Shown here: one piece after another, positions 1-9,024 of the stretch
How the letters are laid out: every line of letters begins with the position of its first letter
Numbering within the stretch: position 1 is the first letter of the stretch
Assembly: GCF_902859595.1 (NCBI RefSeq)
Contig: NZ_CADIJQ010000010.1
Coordinates: forward strand, 186,001 to 250,000
Direction of reading: 5' to 3'
DNA from: Achromobacter kerstersii
GTDB lineage: Bacteria > Pseudomonadota > Gammaproteobacteria > Burkholderiales > Burkholderiaceae_B
Length of the DNA: 64,000 nt
Translations under genes and position numbers: made by a program
Notes under the pieces: model-generated
Told to the model about the DNA's origin: nothing
Database searches by the model: none
What the model saw: the letters and a program-made list of their open reading frames with translations, nothing else

Positions 1-35
1 GAAGTAATCGACTACCAACGCTTGGGAGTAACACC

Positions 36-581
36 ATGCTTCAAGAAAACCTCATACACCATGAGCATGTGACCGTGATGCCAGAATCTCGCACGAGTGA
101 ACTGCGCCCGGGAATGCTTGACGACATCGCCTTGATGCTGGGCCGTCAATTCTCGGTTTACAACGCCGCATGCCAGTCCGCGCTGGCGGAAAAGCTGGGT
201 ATCCCCCTGGCCGACCTGAAAGCGCTGGAACTGGTGATGGAGTTCGATGCCCTGCCCACCGGGCAGCTTGCCCAACTGATGGGCATCAGCTCAGGCGGCG
301 CCACGGCCTTGATCAACCGGCTGGAGGCGGCGGGTTATGTGCAACGCGGCCGCCACCCGCTGGATCGCCGGATGATCGTGATCCGGCCAGTTGAGGAACG
401 GTGCCAGCACCTGTCGCAGGAACGCCAGTGGGTCGCCGATGCGGTCATGTTGATGGCGCGCCGCTACGACACCGCCGAGATGGAAACGGTTCATGCCTTC
501 CTGGCGCAATGCGTGCGCACCTTGCGGCATGACACGCTGGTCTGGCTGGAGACGCGCAGCGCGCATCACGACGATCTCTGA
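36..581 (+). CDS. MarR-family transcriptional regulator
   Basis: 181 aa. The protein reads as a MarR winged-helix DNA-binding dimer: an N-terminal helical part, a recognition region near residues 75-100 (TGQLAQLMGISSGGATALINR) and a charged wing at about 101-118 (YVQRGRHPLDRR). MarR proteins usually repress a neighbouring gene and release DNA on binding a small ligand. The start at 36 is supported by GGGAG at 24-28, seven bases upstream; an in-frame ATG at 78 is the alternative. The gene converges on the ABC operon and ends at a strong terminator, so its target probably lies upstream of the window. The ligand is unknown. Confidence 0.85.
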   Translation: MLQENLIHHEHVTVMPESRTSELRPGMLDDIALMLGRQFSVYNAACQSALAEKLGIPLADLKALELVMEFDALPTGQLAQLMGISSGGATALINRLEAAGYVQRGRHPLDRRMIVIRPVEERCQHLSQERQWVADAVMLMARRYDTAEMETVHAFLAQCVRTLRHDTLVWLETRSAHHDDL

Positions 582-616
582 GCCAGCCCCGCGCAAGTTT
601 TACCCCAAAGCGTTTT

Positions 617-652
617 ACGCGCCCTGATCCCACCGGATCAGGGCGCGTTTTT
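617..652 (+). terminator. Rho-independent terminator after the MarR gene
   Basis: A perfect 14-bp stem (617-630 with 635-648) closes a CACC loop and runs into a T5 tract at 648-652. It sits 35 bases past the MarR stop codon and abuts the stop codon of the convergent ABC ATPase gene. The T tract faces the plus strand only, so it should terminate the MarR transcript. Confidence 0.88.
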
Positions 653-2334
653 CATGACCCAAACTGCAAGCGCGGCACCGCATCAAGCAAGCGCCGCGTG
701 ACCGCATGGCGCGGCGCGTGCAGCACCGTGTCCGCCGGGCCCAGGTCGACGATCTGCCCGCCATCCATGACCGCGATGCGGTCGGCCAGGTATTCCACCA
801 CGCCAAAGTTGTGGGTGATGAACAGGTAGGCAATGCCCAGTTCGTCTTGCAGCTCGCGCAGCAGATCCAGAATCTGCGCCTGGACGGAAACGTCGAGCGC
901 GGACGTGGGTTCATCGCAAATCAGCACGCGCGGTTCAACCGCCAGCGCCCGCGCAATGGCGATGCGCTGGCGTTGTCCACCCGAAAACTCATGCGGATAG
1001 CGTGTCAGCGTATTGGCGGGCAAGCCGACGCGTTCAATCAACTGCGCGGCATGCGCGGCGCGCGCTTTCTGGCTCATGCCGCGGCGCAGAGACTCCAGGC
1101 CTTCGTCAAGAATATCGCCCACGCGCATGCGGGGATCGAGCGAGGCATAGGGGTCCTGAAAGACGATCTGAATGTCTTGGCGCAGGTCGCGCAAGGTGCG
1201 GCGGTCAGCCGTCAGCACATCCTTGCCTTGCAGCATGGCCCGGCCCGAAATCCGCGCGCCGTCGATCAAGCGCAGCAAGGCCTTGCCCGTGGTCGTCTTG
1301 CCGCAACCGGATTCACCCAGCAGCGCCAGGGTTTCACCGGCACGCAGCGAAAACGTGACGCCATCCACGGCCTTGACCCACGACACAATCCGCCGCAGCG
1401 GACCTTTGCGTATGGGGTAATGCACTTTCAGATCTTGCACGTCCAGCACCACCTCGCCCGCCTCGCGCGGCTTCGTGCGACGGTGGTCGTCACGCGCAAT
1501 GGCTTGACGCCCGTGTTCGGTGAGCGGCACGCCGCGCTTTTCGAAGGTGGGAATGGCTTCGAACAATTGGCGCGCGTAGGGGTGTTTGGGCGCGCGGAAA
1601 AATTCCTCGGCGCTGGCGCTTTCAACGATTTCGCCGCCGCGCATCAGCGCCACATGGTGCGCCACATTTTTCACCACGGCCAGGTCGTGCGTGATGAGCA
1701 GCACGGCCATGCCCATTTCCCGCTGGATGTCAGCCAGCAAATCCAGCACCTGCGCCTGCACGGTGACGTCCAGCGCGGTGGTGGGTTCGTCCGCGATCAG
1801 CAGCAAGGGCTCCGCCGCCAGCGCAATGGCGATCATGACGCGCTGCTTTTGTCCGCCCGAGAACTGGAACGGGTAATCATCCACGCGCCGCTCGGGCTCG
1901 GGAATGCCCACGCGCCGCAGCCAGTCGATGGCGCGTGTGCGTGCGGCGGCGCCGCGTAAAGGCGTGTGCGCCGTCAGCGTTTCGATGATCTGGTCGCCCA
2001 CCCGCATAACCGGGTTCAGGCTGGTGGACGGCTCTTGGAAGATGATGCCGATGCGGCCGCCGCGCACTCCACGCATGGCGCTTTCGGGCAACCGGTTCAG
2101 GTCTTCGCCGTCCAGATCGATCTGCCCGCCGACAATGCGGCCGGCATCGGGCAGCAAGCGCAGCAGCGCCAGCGCGGTAATGCTTTTGCCGCAGCCGGAT
2201 TCGCCGACCAGCGCAAAGGTCTCGCGCTGTGAAATAGCGAGTTCCAGGCGTTTGACGGCATGCGTCATGCCGCTTTCGCCGGCAATGTCCACTTCCAGGC
2301 CGCGGACTTCAAGCAACGGAGTCGGGGCGTTCAT
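652..2334 (-). CDS. ABC importer ATPase with two fused nucleotide-binding domains (oligopeptide type)
   Basis: 560 aa from the ATG at 2334, which overlaps the upstream permease stop as ATGA. There are two complete ABC domains: Walker A GESGCGKS near residues 44-51 with signature FSGGQKQR and Walker [14 protein letters not shown], then a second Walker A GESGCGKT near 335-345 with FSGGQRQR and [12 protein letters not shown]. The fused DppD-DppF layout is that of YejF/GsiA. It should power import of a peptide-like solute through the two permeases encoded just upstream in the operon. A longer ORF to 2412 exists, but it would run deep into the permease gene. Confidence 0.9.
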   Translation of the reverse strand: MNAPTPLLEVRGLEVDIAGESGMTHAVKRLELAISQRETFALVGESGCGKSITALALLRLLPDAGRIVGGQIDLDGEDLNRLPESAMRGVRGGRIGIIFQEPSTSLNPVMRVGDQIIETLTAHTPLRGAAARTRAIDWLRRVGIPEPERRVDDYPFQFSGGQKQRVMIAIALAAEPLLLIADEPTTALDVTVQAQVLDLLADIQREMGMAVLLITHDLAVVKNVAHHVALMRGGEIVESASAEEFFRAPKHPYARQLFEAIPTFEKRGVPLTEHGRQAIARDDHRRTKPREAGEVVLDVQDLKVHYPIRKGPLRRIVSWVKAVDGVTFSLRAGETLALLGESGCGKTTTGKALLRLIDGARISGRAMLQGKDVLTADRRTLRDLRQDIQIVFQDPYASLDPRMRVGDILDEGLESLRRGMSQKARAAHAAQLIERVGLPANTLTRYPHEFSGGQRQRIAIARALAVEPRVLICDEPTSALDVSVQAQILDLLRELQDELGIAYLFITHNFGVVEYLADRIAVMDGGQIVDLGPADTVLHAPRHAVTRRLLDAVPRLQFGS

Positions 2335-3854
2335 GGTGCGTCTCCGGACTTCGAGGCGCGCGGTTCGGCGCCAAGCGCCGGCGCCGAACGACGGCCGATC
2401 AGGCCGCCCCACCCGCCCAACCGCGCCATCCGGCTGGGCTTGTAGCGGCGCGTGCGCGGGTCAAAGGCGTCGCGCACGGCGTCTGCGAACAGGTTGGCCG
2501 CCAGCACCAGCGCCAGCATGAAAATGAAAGCCGTCATCAGGCTCCACCAGATCATCGGGTCACGCGACATCTCAAGCCGGGCGCCATTGATCATCGAACC
2601 GAACGAATTCATGCTGGGGTCGACGCCAATGCCCAGGTACGACAGCACGGCTTCGTACAGCACCAGCCCCGAGAATTCCAGCACCACGGTAATCAGCACC
2701 AGGTGCGCCACGTTAGGCAACAGGTGGCGCGTCATGATGCGCCAGTGCGACACGCCAAATGCGCGCGCCGCCTGCACGTATTCCAGTTCACGCAGCTTGA
2801 GCGTTTCCGCGCGCAGCAAGCGGCACAGCCCCGCCCAGCCGGTGAACCCCAGGATCATGCACAGCAGAAACAGGCGCAAATCCGCGCGCGCCACCGAGGT
2901 GTCGAAAAGATCCGCGTGGTTGTCGATATACACCTGCATCATCAGCGCGCAGGCGGCTACGAGCAGCACACCGGGAATAGACGTGATGGTCGTGTACAGA
3001 TATTGAATGGCGTCGTCGACCTTGCCCTTGAAATAGCCCGCCGCGATGCCGAAGATGATGGCGGGCGGCAGCATGGCGATGGTGGTCAGGCTGCCGATGA
3101 CCAGCGCCGTGCGGATGCTTTTGAGCGCCTGCCACAAGACGTCGTTGCCAATGCGGTCAGTGCCTAGCGCGTGATAGCCGCTGGACAAGCCCGCCAGCGC
3201 GCCTGCGAACAGGCACAGCCCGGTGAAGGTGATCACCATGGCGCGCCATGGGATGTCGGACTGGCCAAGCAGCAAGGCATCGGCCGCGGCCGCTGCCGAT
3301 TTCTCGCGCCGCGCCAAGCCCGCGAACAGGATGGCCGCCCCCGCCACCGCCACGGCCAAGCCGCCCGCCAGCCCGAAGCCCAACCGCGTGAGCACATCGC
3401 TTGTGCGTTCCTGCTTGGGATCGGTCAGGTGCGTGGCGGCGCCGCGCAAGCGCGGGAAGTCGCGCACCGGCTGGTCATTGACCAGCATGGTTTCCTTCAG
3501 GAACAGATAGGCCGCCAGCGGCTGTGAATAGTTCTTTTCAGGTTGGGTCAGCACGGTGCCGGTCAACAGCCCGTCCAGCGCCGACTTGACGGCGGGCGCA
3601 TAGACGGGCGGCGCGTCAGCGGCGGCGCCCGGCGCGGGCGGCAACAGCGGCCGGTAGTGCACCGAGTCCAGCAGCCCCACCACCGAAAAGGCAACGAGGA
3701 TGACAGCGGAACACATCGCGGGCGTGTCGCGCGCCACGCGCGCCCAGGTGGCGCGCAGGTTGGGGCTGCGGCGCACATGCCACAGGTAGGCCAGCGCGCT
3801 CAGCACCATCAGCCACAGCGCGACATCGGTCCACAGGAAGACGATCTTGGGCAT
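2331..3854 (-). CDS. Oligopeptide-type ABC permease, DppC/YejE class, with long N-terminal extension
   Basis: 507 aa. The C-terminal ~290 residues are a binding-protein-dependent permease, with the EAA-type loop (EYVQAARAFGVSHWRIMTRH) that docks on the ATPase and the family phrase LGTDRIGNDVLW ahead of it. DppC-class permeases are usually about 300 aa. Here roughly 200 extra N-terminal residues carry additional membrane segments and a predicted periplasmic stretch, similar in spirit to the enlarged YejE. The gene lies 5 bp after the partner permease and overlaps the ATPase gene by 4 bp, so all four transporter genes are probably one operon. Confidence 0.88.
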   Translation of the reverse strand: MPKIVFLWTDVALWLMVLSALAYLWHVRRSPNLRATWARVARDTPAMCSAVILVAFSVVGLLDSVHYRPLLPPAPGAAADAPPVYAPAVKSALDGLLTGTVLTQPEKNYSQPLAAYLFLKETMLVNDQPVRDFPRLRGAATHLTDPKQERTSDVLTRLGFGLAGGLAVAVAGAAILFAGLARREKSAAAAADALLLGQSDIPWRAMVITFTGLCLFAGALAGLSSGYHALGTDRIGNDVLWQALKSIRTALVIGSLTTIAMLPPAIIFGIAAGYFKGKVDDAIQYLYTTITSIPGVLLVAACALMMQVYIDNHADLFDTSVARADLRLFLLCMILGFTGWAGLCRLLRAETLKLRELEYVQAARAFGVSHWRIMTRHLLPNVAHLVLITVVLEFSGLVLYEAVLSYLGIGVDPSMNSFGSMINGARLEMSRDPMIWWSLMTAFIFMLALVLAANLFADAVRDAFDPRTRRYKPSRMARLGGWGGLIGRRSAPALGAEPRASKSGDAP

Positions 3855-3859
3855 GGCGG

Positions 3860-4837
3860 CTACTCGAATCGGACGCGGGGGTCAGCCAGCGTGTAGGAAA
3901 TATCGGCCAGGATCAGGCCCACGATATAGAGCGCCGCGCCCAGGAACACCATGGCGCGCACCACCGAAAAGTCCTGCGCGTTGATGGCGTCGATCGTGTA
4001 GCTGCCCAGCCCGGGTATGCCGAAGAAGGATTCCGCGATCAGGCTGCCCATGAACAGCAGCGGCAAGGCGGCAACCGTGCTGGTCAGGATGGGCAGCATG
4101 GCGTTACGCAGCACGTGGCGGAACAGCACCACGCGTTCGGCCAGGCCCTTGGCGCGCGCGGTGCGCACGTAGTCCTTGCCAATTTCCTCCAGGAACAGCG
4201 TGCGGTAAAAGCGCGCTTCAGGCCCCAGCCGCGACACAATCGCCACCAGCACCGGCAACGCCAGGAACTTGACGACGTCCAACCCGCCCGAAAACCCCGA
4301 GAACGGCACCAGCCGCATCAGCTTGGCGAAGACCCACTGGCCCGCGATGATGTAGAACAGGCCGGAGATCGATAGCAGCAGCACGCACACGACCACGCCC
4401 CAGAAGTCCAGCCGCGTCGCCCGGAAAAATACCAGCGTCAGCGAAAACACGATGCTGACGAACAGGCCCAGGATGAACGTGGGCACCGCCAGCGCCAGGC
4501 TGGGTCCCATGCGCGTCTTGATCTCGCGGCTGATGTCGCGCCCGTTGTCGGACGCGCCGAATTTCATGGCCAAGAGCGGCACCGAGCGCTGATAGAAGAC
4601 GGTATCGGTCAGTTGCGACGCGCCCTCGGCTTTGGCATTGAAGAACAGCGGTTTGTCGTAGCCCCGTTCGGCCTTCCATTTTTCAACCGCGTCCTGGCTG
4701 GCGCGCTGGCCGCCAATGGCCAGCCGCGCCATGTCGTCCGGCGTGTTGACGGCGAAGAACAGGATGAAGGTGAAGAGGTTCACGCCGATCAGAATCAGCA
4801 CGCCATACAGCAGCCGGCGGATCACATAGCCGATCAT
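3860..4837 (-). CDS. Oligopeptide-type ABC permease, DppB/YejB class
   Basis: 325 aa inner-membrane protein. It opens with the DppB-type start (MIGYVIRRLLYGVLILIGVN), has a periplasmic loop after the first helix, and carries the EAA loop DYVRTARAKGLAERVVLFRH near residue 225. It ends with the class-typical YTLADPRVRFE. The start overlaps the stop of the solute-binding protein gene as ATGA (4834-4837), implying translational coupling. It should pair with the 507-aa permease to form the channel. The substrate cannot be read from the sequence. Confidence 0.9.
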   Translation of the reverse strand: MIGYVIRRLLYGVLILIGVNLFTFILFFAVNTPDDMARLAIGGQRASQDAVEKWKAERGYDKPLFFNAKAEGASQLTDTVFYQRSVPLLAMKFGASDNGRDISREIKTRMGPSLALAVPTFILGLFVSIVFSLTLVFFRATRLDFWGVVVCVLLLSISGLFYIIAGQWVFAKLMRLVPFSGFSGGLDVVKFLALPVLVAIVSRLGPEARFYRTLFLEEIGKDYVRTARAKGLAERVVLFRHVLRNAMLPILTSTVAALPLLFMGSLIAESFFGIPGLGSYTIDAINAQDFSVVRAMVFLGAALYIVGLILADISYTLADPRVRFE

Positions 4838-7068
4838 GATTGATGCTCCTTACGGACGGCGGGGCCAAACGCCGTCTGGCGTTCACGGCGCTTGAGCGCG
4901 ATGTATGACGGCCAGATCGCCAGCGCCAACAGCAGTATCAGTACGCCGATCGGCCACCAGATCGGCGAGTTCCATTCGTCAATCTTCCGCTCGCGCAGCG
5001 CGGGGTCCAGCTTCATGTACTGAAGCGTGTTGCGCACCATCTGCGTGGGCTTGGCATTGCCCACCCACTGCTGATACGCGCCCGCCGACATCGGGTAGTA
5101 GCCGAACATCCAGGGCGCGTCGCGCTGCACCACGGCCACCATCTTGGCGATCAGCTGTTCTTTTTCGGGGCCGTCGTCCAGGAATTTCATCTGCTCGAAC
5201 AGCTTGTCGAATTCCGGGCTGGCGTAGTTGGCGGCATTTTCGCCGCCCGTCTTGGCCTTGGCGTTGGGGCCATAGAGCAGGAACAGGAAATTCTCGGCAT
5301 CGGGGTAATCGGCCACCCAACCCCACAGGAAAATCTGCGCCGCGCCGCGCCGCATCTTGTCCTGGAAGCGGTTGTAGTCGGTAGAGCGCAAATCCAGTTG
5401 CACGCCCAGCTTGTTCAGTTGCCGGCGCATCCAGTCGAACTGCGGGTTGGAGCCGCCGCCTTGCATGGCGTCGTAGTACAGCACCAGCGGCGCGCCGGTC
5501 TTGGCGTTGCGGCCGTCGGGGTAGCCCGCTTCGGCCAGCAGGCGCTTGGCCACGTCCAGGGATTTACGTACGGGCTTGCCATCGACCAGGTCGTAGACAA
5601 CGGGGTTCACGCCTTCTGGCGGTTCGCGGTAGCCCAGCACGCCGGGCGGCACCGGCCCTTGCGCTACGGACGCCTGGCTGTTCTCAAACACGGCAACGTA
5701 CTCTTCCCAGTCGAACACGATGCTGATGGCCTGACGCAGCTTGCGGTTCTTTTCTTCCTGCTCGGGCGTGTCGCCCTTGCCCACCACCGGGTCCTGCCAG
5801 TTGAAACCCATGTACCAGATCGAAGTTTCGACGGTGGTTGGCAGCCGGATGCCACGGTCGCGGTACAGGCGCGCCTTGTCCTCGCTGTCGCCCGCCGCCA
5901 CCAGCATGGCCACGCCGTACTCGCCGCGTTCAATCTGCGGCACGTCGTAATAGCCCTGCATGAATTTGCCGCTGAGCGGGATGGCTTCCTTTTCCAGGCT
6001 GAACACCGCGCGGTCAATGAAGGGCGTGGGCTTGCCGCAGTCTTCCAAGAGGCCAGCCGCCTTGTCGCCGGGTTCGCCTTCGCAGGGATAGGGTTCGCCG
6101 CGGAAGTTGGGGTTGCGGACCAGCACGTGGCGGCGGTTCGTCAACGACTCCGCCATCATGTACGGCCCCGTGCCCACCGGCCACGTGTTCAAGGACAAAT
6201 CATGTTCGGCCATGCCCGGCTGGTTGTAGAAGCGGTCGGCTTCCCACGGCACGGGCGCGGTGAAGGTCATGGCCAGCCAGTACTTGAACTGCGGGTACTT
6301 GCCCTTGACGCGCACGCGCAGCGTGTGGGGGTCCAGCGCCTGTACGCCGGTAAAGCCATCGGGTTCGCGCAAGTCGAGCCAGGGCGGCGTGCTGCCGCCG
6401 GGCATGTCGCGCCGCAGGGCCTGGTCGCGCTTGCGCAGGCGGTCGCCGTATTCCTGCATGCCTTCGACGTGGTCAGCCATGACGGAATAAATGGGCGAAG
6501 CCACGCGCGGGCTGGCCAGGCGGCGGAAGGCGTAGACGTAATCGTCTGCGGTCAGTTCGCGCGTGCCGGTGCGCGGGAAATCGGGAATGTAGAACTTGTC
6601 GTCCAGCTCGCCGCTTGCCAGCGGGTAGTAGTCGTAGCTGCCGTCCGTCTTGCGGGCAAAGGCCGGATGCGGCTGAAAGCGCACGCCGGGCCGGATCTTG
6701 ATGTCGTAAACGCTTTCGGCGATTTGATCGCCCGGCGCATCAGCGGGCAGTTCCTTGCCTTGGGCATCCAGATAGACCGGGGGATCAATGGACTGGGCCG
6801 CGCGCGGCACCAATTCGTACGGCCGCTTCAGATAGTGATAGCCGTACAGCGGTTCATAGATGTTGTAGGTATAAGGCGTTTCGTCGCCGGAATAAGAGTT
6901 AGCCGGGTCCAGGTACTTGGGCGAGCGCGACGCGAACGCTGAGAAAAACGTGTTCTGGCTTTCCGCGCCGGACGGATACGGGCTGTTGATGGGGCTTTCT
7001 TGCGAGCAGCCCGTCGTCGCCAGCAACAGCAGCATGGCTGTCGCCCAGAGCCGCTTCAGTGCACGCAT
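4834..7068 (-). CDS. Peptide ABC transporter substrate-binding lipoprotein with C-terminal membrane segment
   Basis: 744 aa, first gene of the transporter operon. The N-terminus is a lipoprotein signal peptide ending in LATTGC (Cys about residue 21). The body is SBP family 5 (DppA/OppA/YejA fold), with stretches such as DYVYAFRRL and FLWGWVADYPDAENFLF. The length exceeds the usual 530-610 aa. Near residues 705-725 a hydrophobic segment (GVLILLLALAIWPSYIAL) is followed by basic residues, so the protein may be anchored at both ends. Peptides are the expected cargo by family. YejA-like uptake of peptide antibiotics is possible but unproven. Confidence 0.88.
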   Translation of the reverse strand: MRALKRLWATAMLLLLATTGCSQESPINSPYPSGAESQNTFFSAFASRSPKYLDPANSYSGDETPYTYNIYEPLYGYHYLKRPYELVPRAAQSIDPPVYLDAQGKELPADAPGDQIAESVYDIKIRPGVRFQPHPAFARKTDGSYDYYPLASGELDDKFYIPDFPRTGTRELTADDYVYAFRRLASPRVASPIYSVMADHVEGMQEYGDRLRKRDQALRRDMPGGSTPPWLDLREPDGFTGVQALDPHTLRVRVKGKYPQFKYWLAMTFTAPVPWEADRFYNQPGMAEHDLSLNTWPVGTGPYMMAESLTNRRHVLVRNPNFRGEPYPCEGEPGDKAAGLLEDCGKPTPFIDRAVFSLEKEAIPLSGKFMQGYYDVPQIERGEYGVAMLVAAGDSEDKARLYRDRGIRLPTTVETSIWYMGFNWQDPVVGKGDTPEQEEKNRKLRQAISIVFDWEEYVAVFENSQASVAQGPVPPGVLGYREPPEGVNPVVYDLVDGKPVRKSLDVAKRLLAEAGYPDGRNAKTGAPLVLYYDAMQGGGSNPQFDWMRRQLNKLGVQLDLRSTDYNRFQDKMRRGAAQIFLWGWVADYPDAENFLFLLYGPNAKAKTGGENAANYASPEFDKLFEQMKFLDDGPEKEQLIAKMVAVVQRDAPWMFGYYPMSAGAYQQWVGNAKPTQMVRNTLQYMKLDPALRERKIDEWNSPIWWPIGVLILLLALAIWPSYIALKRRERQTAFGPAVRKEHQS

Positions 7069-7153
7069 GGAAACCTTCCCTTCAAATCGTTGCGACAGAG
7101 GATAGCAAACGCGGGACAGAGCCAGTACCCAGGCATCCCCCTACCGGCCGGGC

Positions 7154-7813
7154 TCATCCGCACTGGCGTTGGCGCCAGCAGTCGTAGCGCCATTTCCAGG
7201 GCTGCATGGCGTGTTGATCGACCCATAATCCGCGCTTGGCGTCCTTGGCCTGGCGTTGCAGGTCGGGCATGGCCTTGTCGCGCAGATAGTCGCCTTTTCT
7301 GGCCGTGTAGGCCCAGGCGTAGCCCGATTCCACTTGCAGGCGGTTGGCCGAACGGCCGTCGTCCAGGATCAGCGCGCACACGTCGCGGCCGTACTGGTCT
7401 TGTTCGTAGCATTGGGCGGTGAGCGTCTTGCCCGCCACCAGACTCGCCAGATTCTTGCGGGACGCCTCGGCATAGGGCTGGCCGGGCTGGTCAGCGCCAT
7501 GGCCTTCTTCAGGGGCGTCGATGCTGTCCATGCGGATGCGGCGCTGGCCGTCGGGCGCGCGCAGCGTGACCGTGTCGCCATCGGACACGTTGACGATGGG
7601 GCCGGTCAGCGTATAGCTGCCTTGCGGAATGCCGCCCGCCAAGGCAGGGCCGGGGCGGGAGGGGGACGAGGTTGACGGCGGCCGTTGTTGATCCCGCCCG
7701 TCGGGTTGCAGCCAATTGACGATGGCGCCCGCCGCCGCAAGGATCACGGCGACGATCAGGGCGGTCAGCTTGCTGCCGCCGCGAAAAGGGGGTTTGCCAC
7801 GCACCGGCCACAC
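7154..7813 (-). CDS. Thermonuclease-like (SNase-fold) protein, membrane-anchored or secreted
   Basis: 219 aa. A hydrophobic N-terminal segment (residues about 17-35) is followed by a Pro/Ser-rich linker and a staphylococcal-nuclease-like domain from about residue 68. Family landmarks are VSDGDTVTL, RIRMDSIDAPE, a segment with QYGRDVCALILDDG, and NRLQVESGYAWAY. These supply the Arg, Asp and Glu positions used for Ca-dependent nucleic-acid cleavage. The C-terminus (RYDCWRQRQCG) has two Cys that could form a disulfide, in keeping with an extracytoplasmic site. It stands alone between the ABC operon and corA, on the same strand as both. Confidence 0.85.
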   Translation of the reverse strand: MWPVRGKPPFRGGSKLTALIVAVILAAAGAIVNWLQPDGRDQQRPPSTSSPSRPGPALAGGIPQGSYTLTGPIVNVSDGDTVTLRAPDGQRRIRMDSIDAPEEGHGADQPGQPYAEASRKNLASLVAGKTLTAQCYEQDQYGRDVCALILDDGRSANRLQVESGYAWAYTARKGDYLRDKAMPDLQRQAKDAKRGLWVDQHAMQPWKWRYDCWRQRQCG

Positions 7814-7930
7814 TCCACGTTAGAAACGCAGGAAGTTTGCCACAGCCAGCCCCGTTTCCACCGGCGTAATGAGAGGAAAATGTCCCGCTTGGCGGGGTGC
7901 TCCCGGTCTCACCCTTTCCCGAGCCCGCGC

Positions 7931-8959
<1,029 letters not shown>

Positions 8960-9024
8960 GGACTTCCTTTGGCAACGCGATCCCTACCGGACAACTTATA
9001 AGCATCGGCCGATGATAGCCCAGG

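Noticed and set aside
706-1959. Long plus-strand open frame opposite the ABC ATPase gene
   Set aside because: It lies wholly antisense to a gene with two complete sets of ABC motifs, and its translation (Gln/His/Arg-rich) matches no family. High GC makes such shadow frames common.
5398-6942. 514-codon plus-strand frame opposite the substrate-binding protein gene
   Set aside because: Antisense shadow of a well-supported SBP family 5 gene; no Shine-Dalgarno and low-complexity composition.
7884-7896. Terminator after corA (CCCGC-TTG-GCGGG)
   Set aside because: Stem of only 5 bp followed on the minus strand by a short ATTTTCC; too weak to list.
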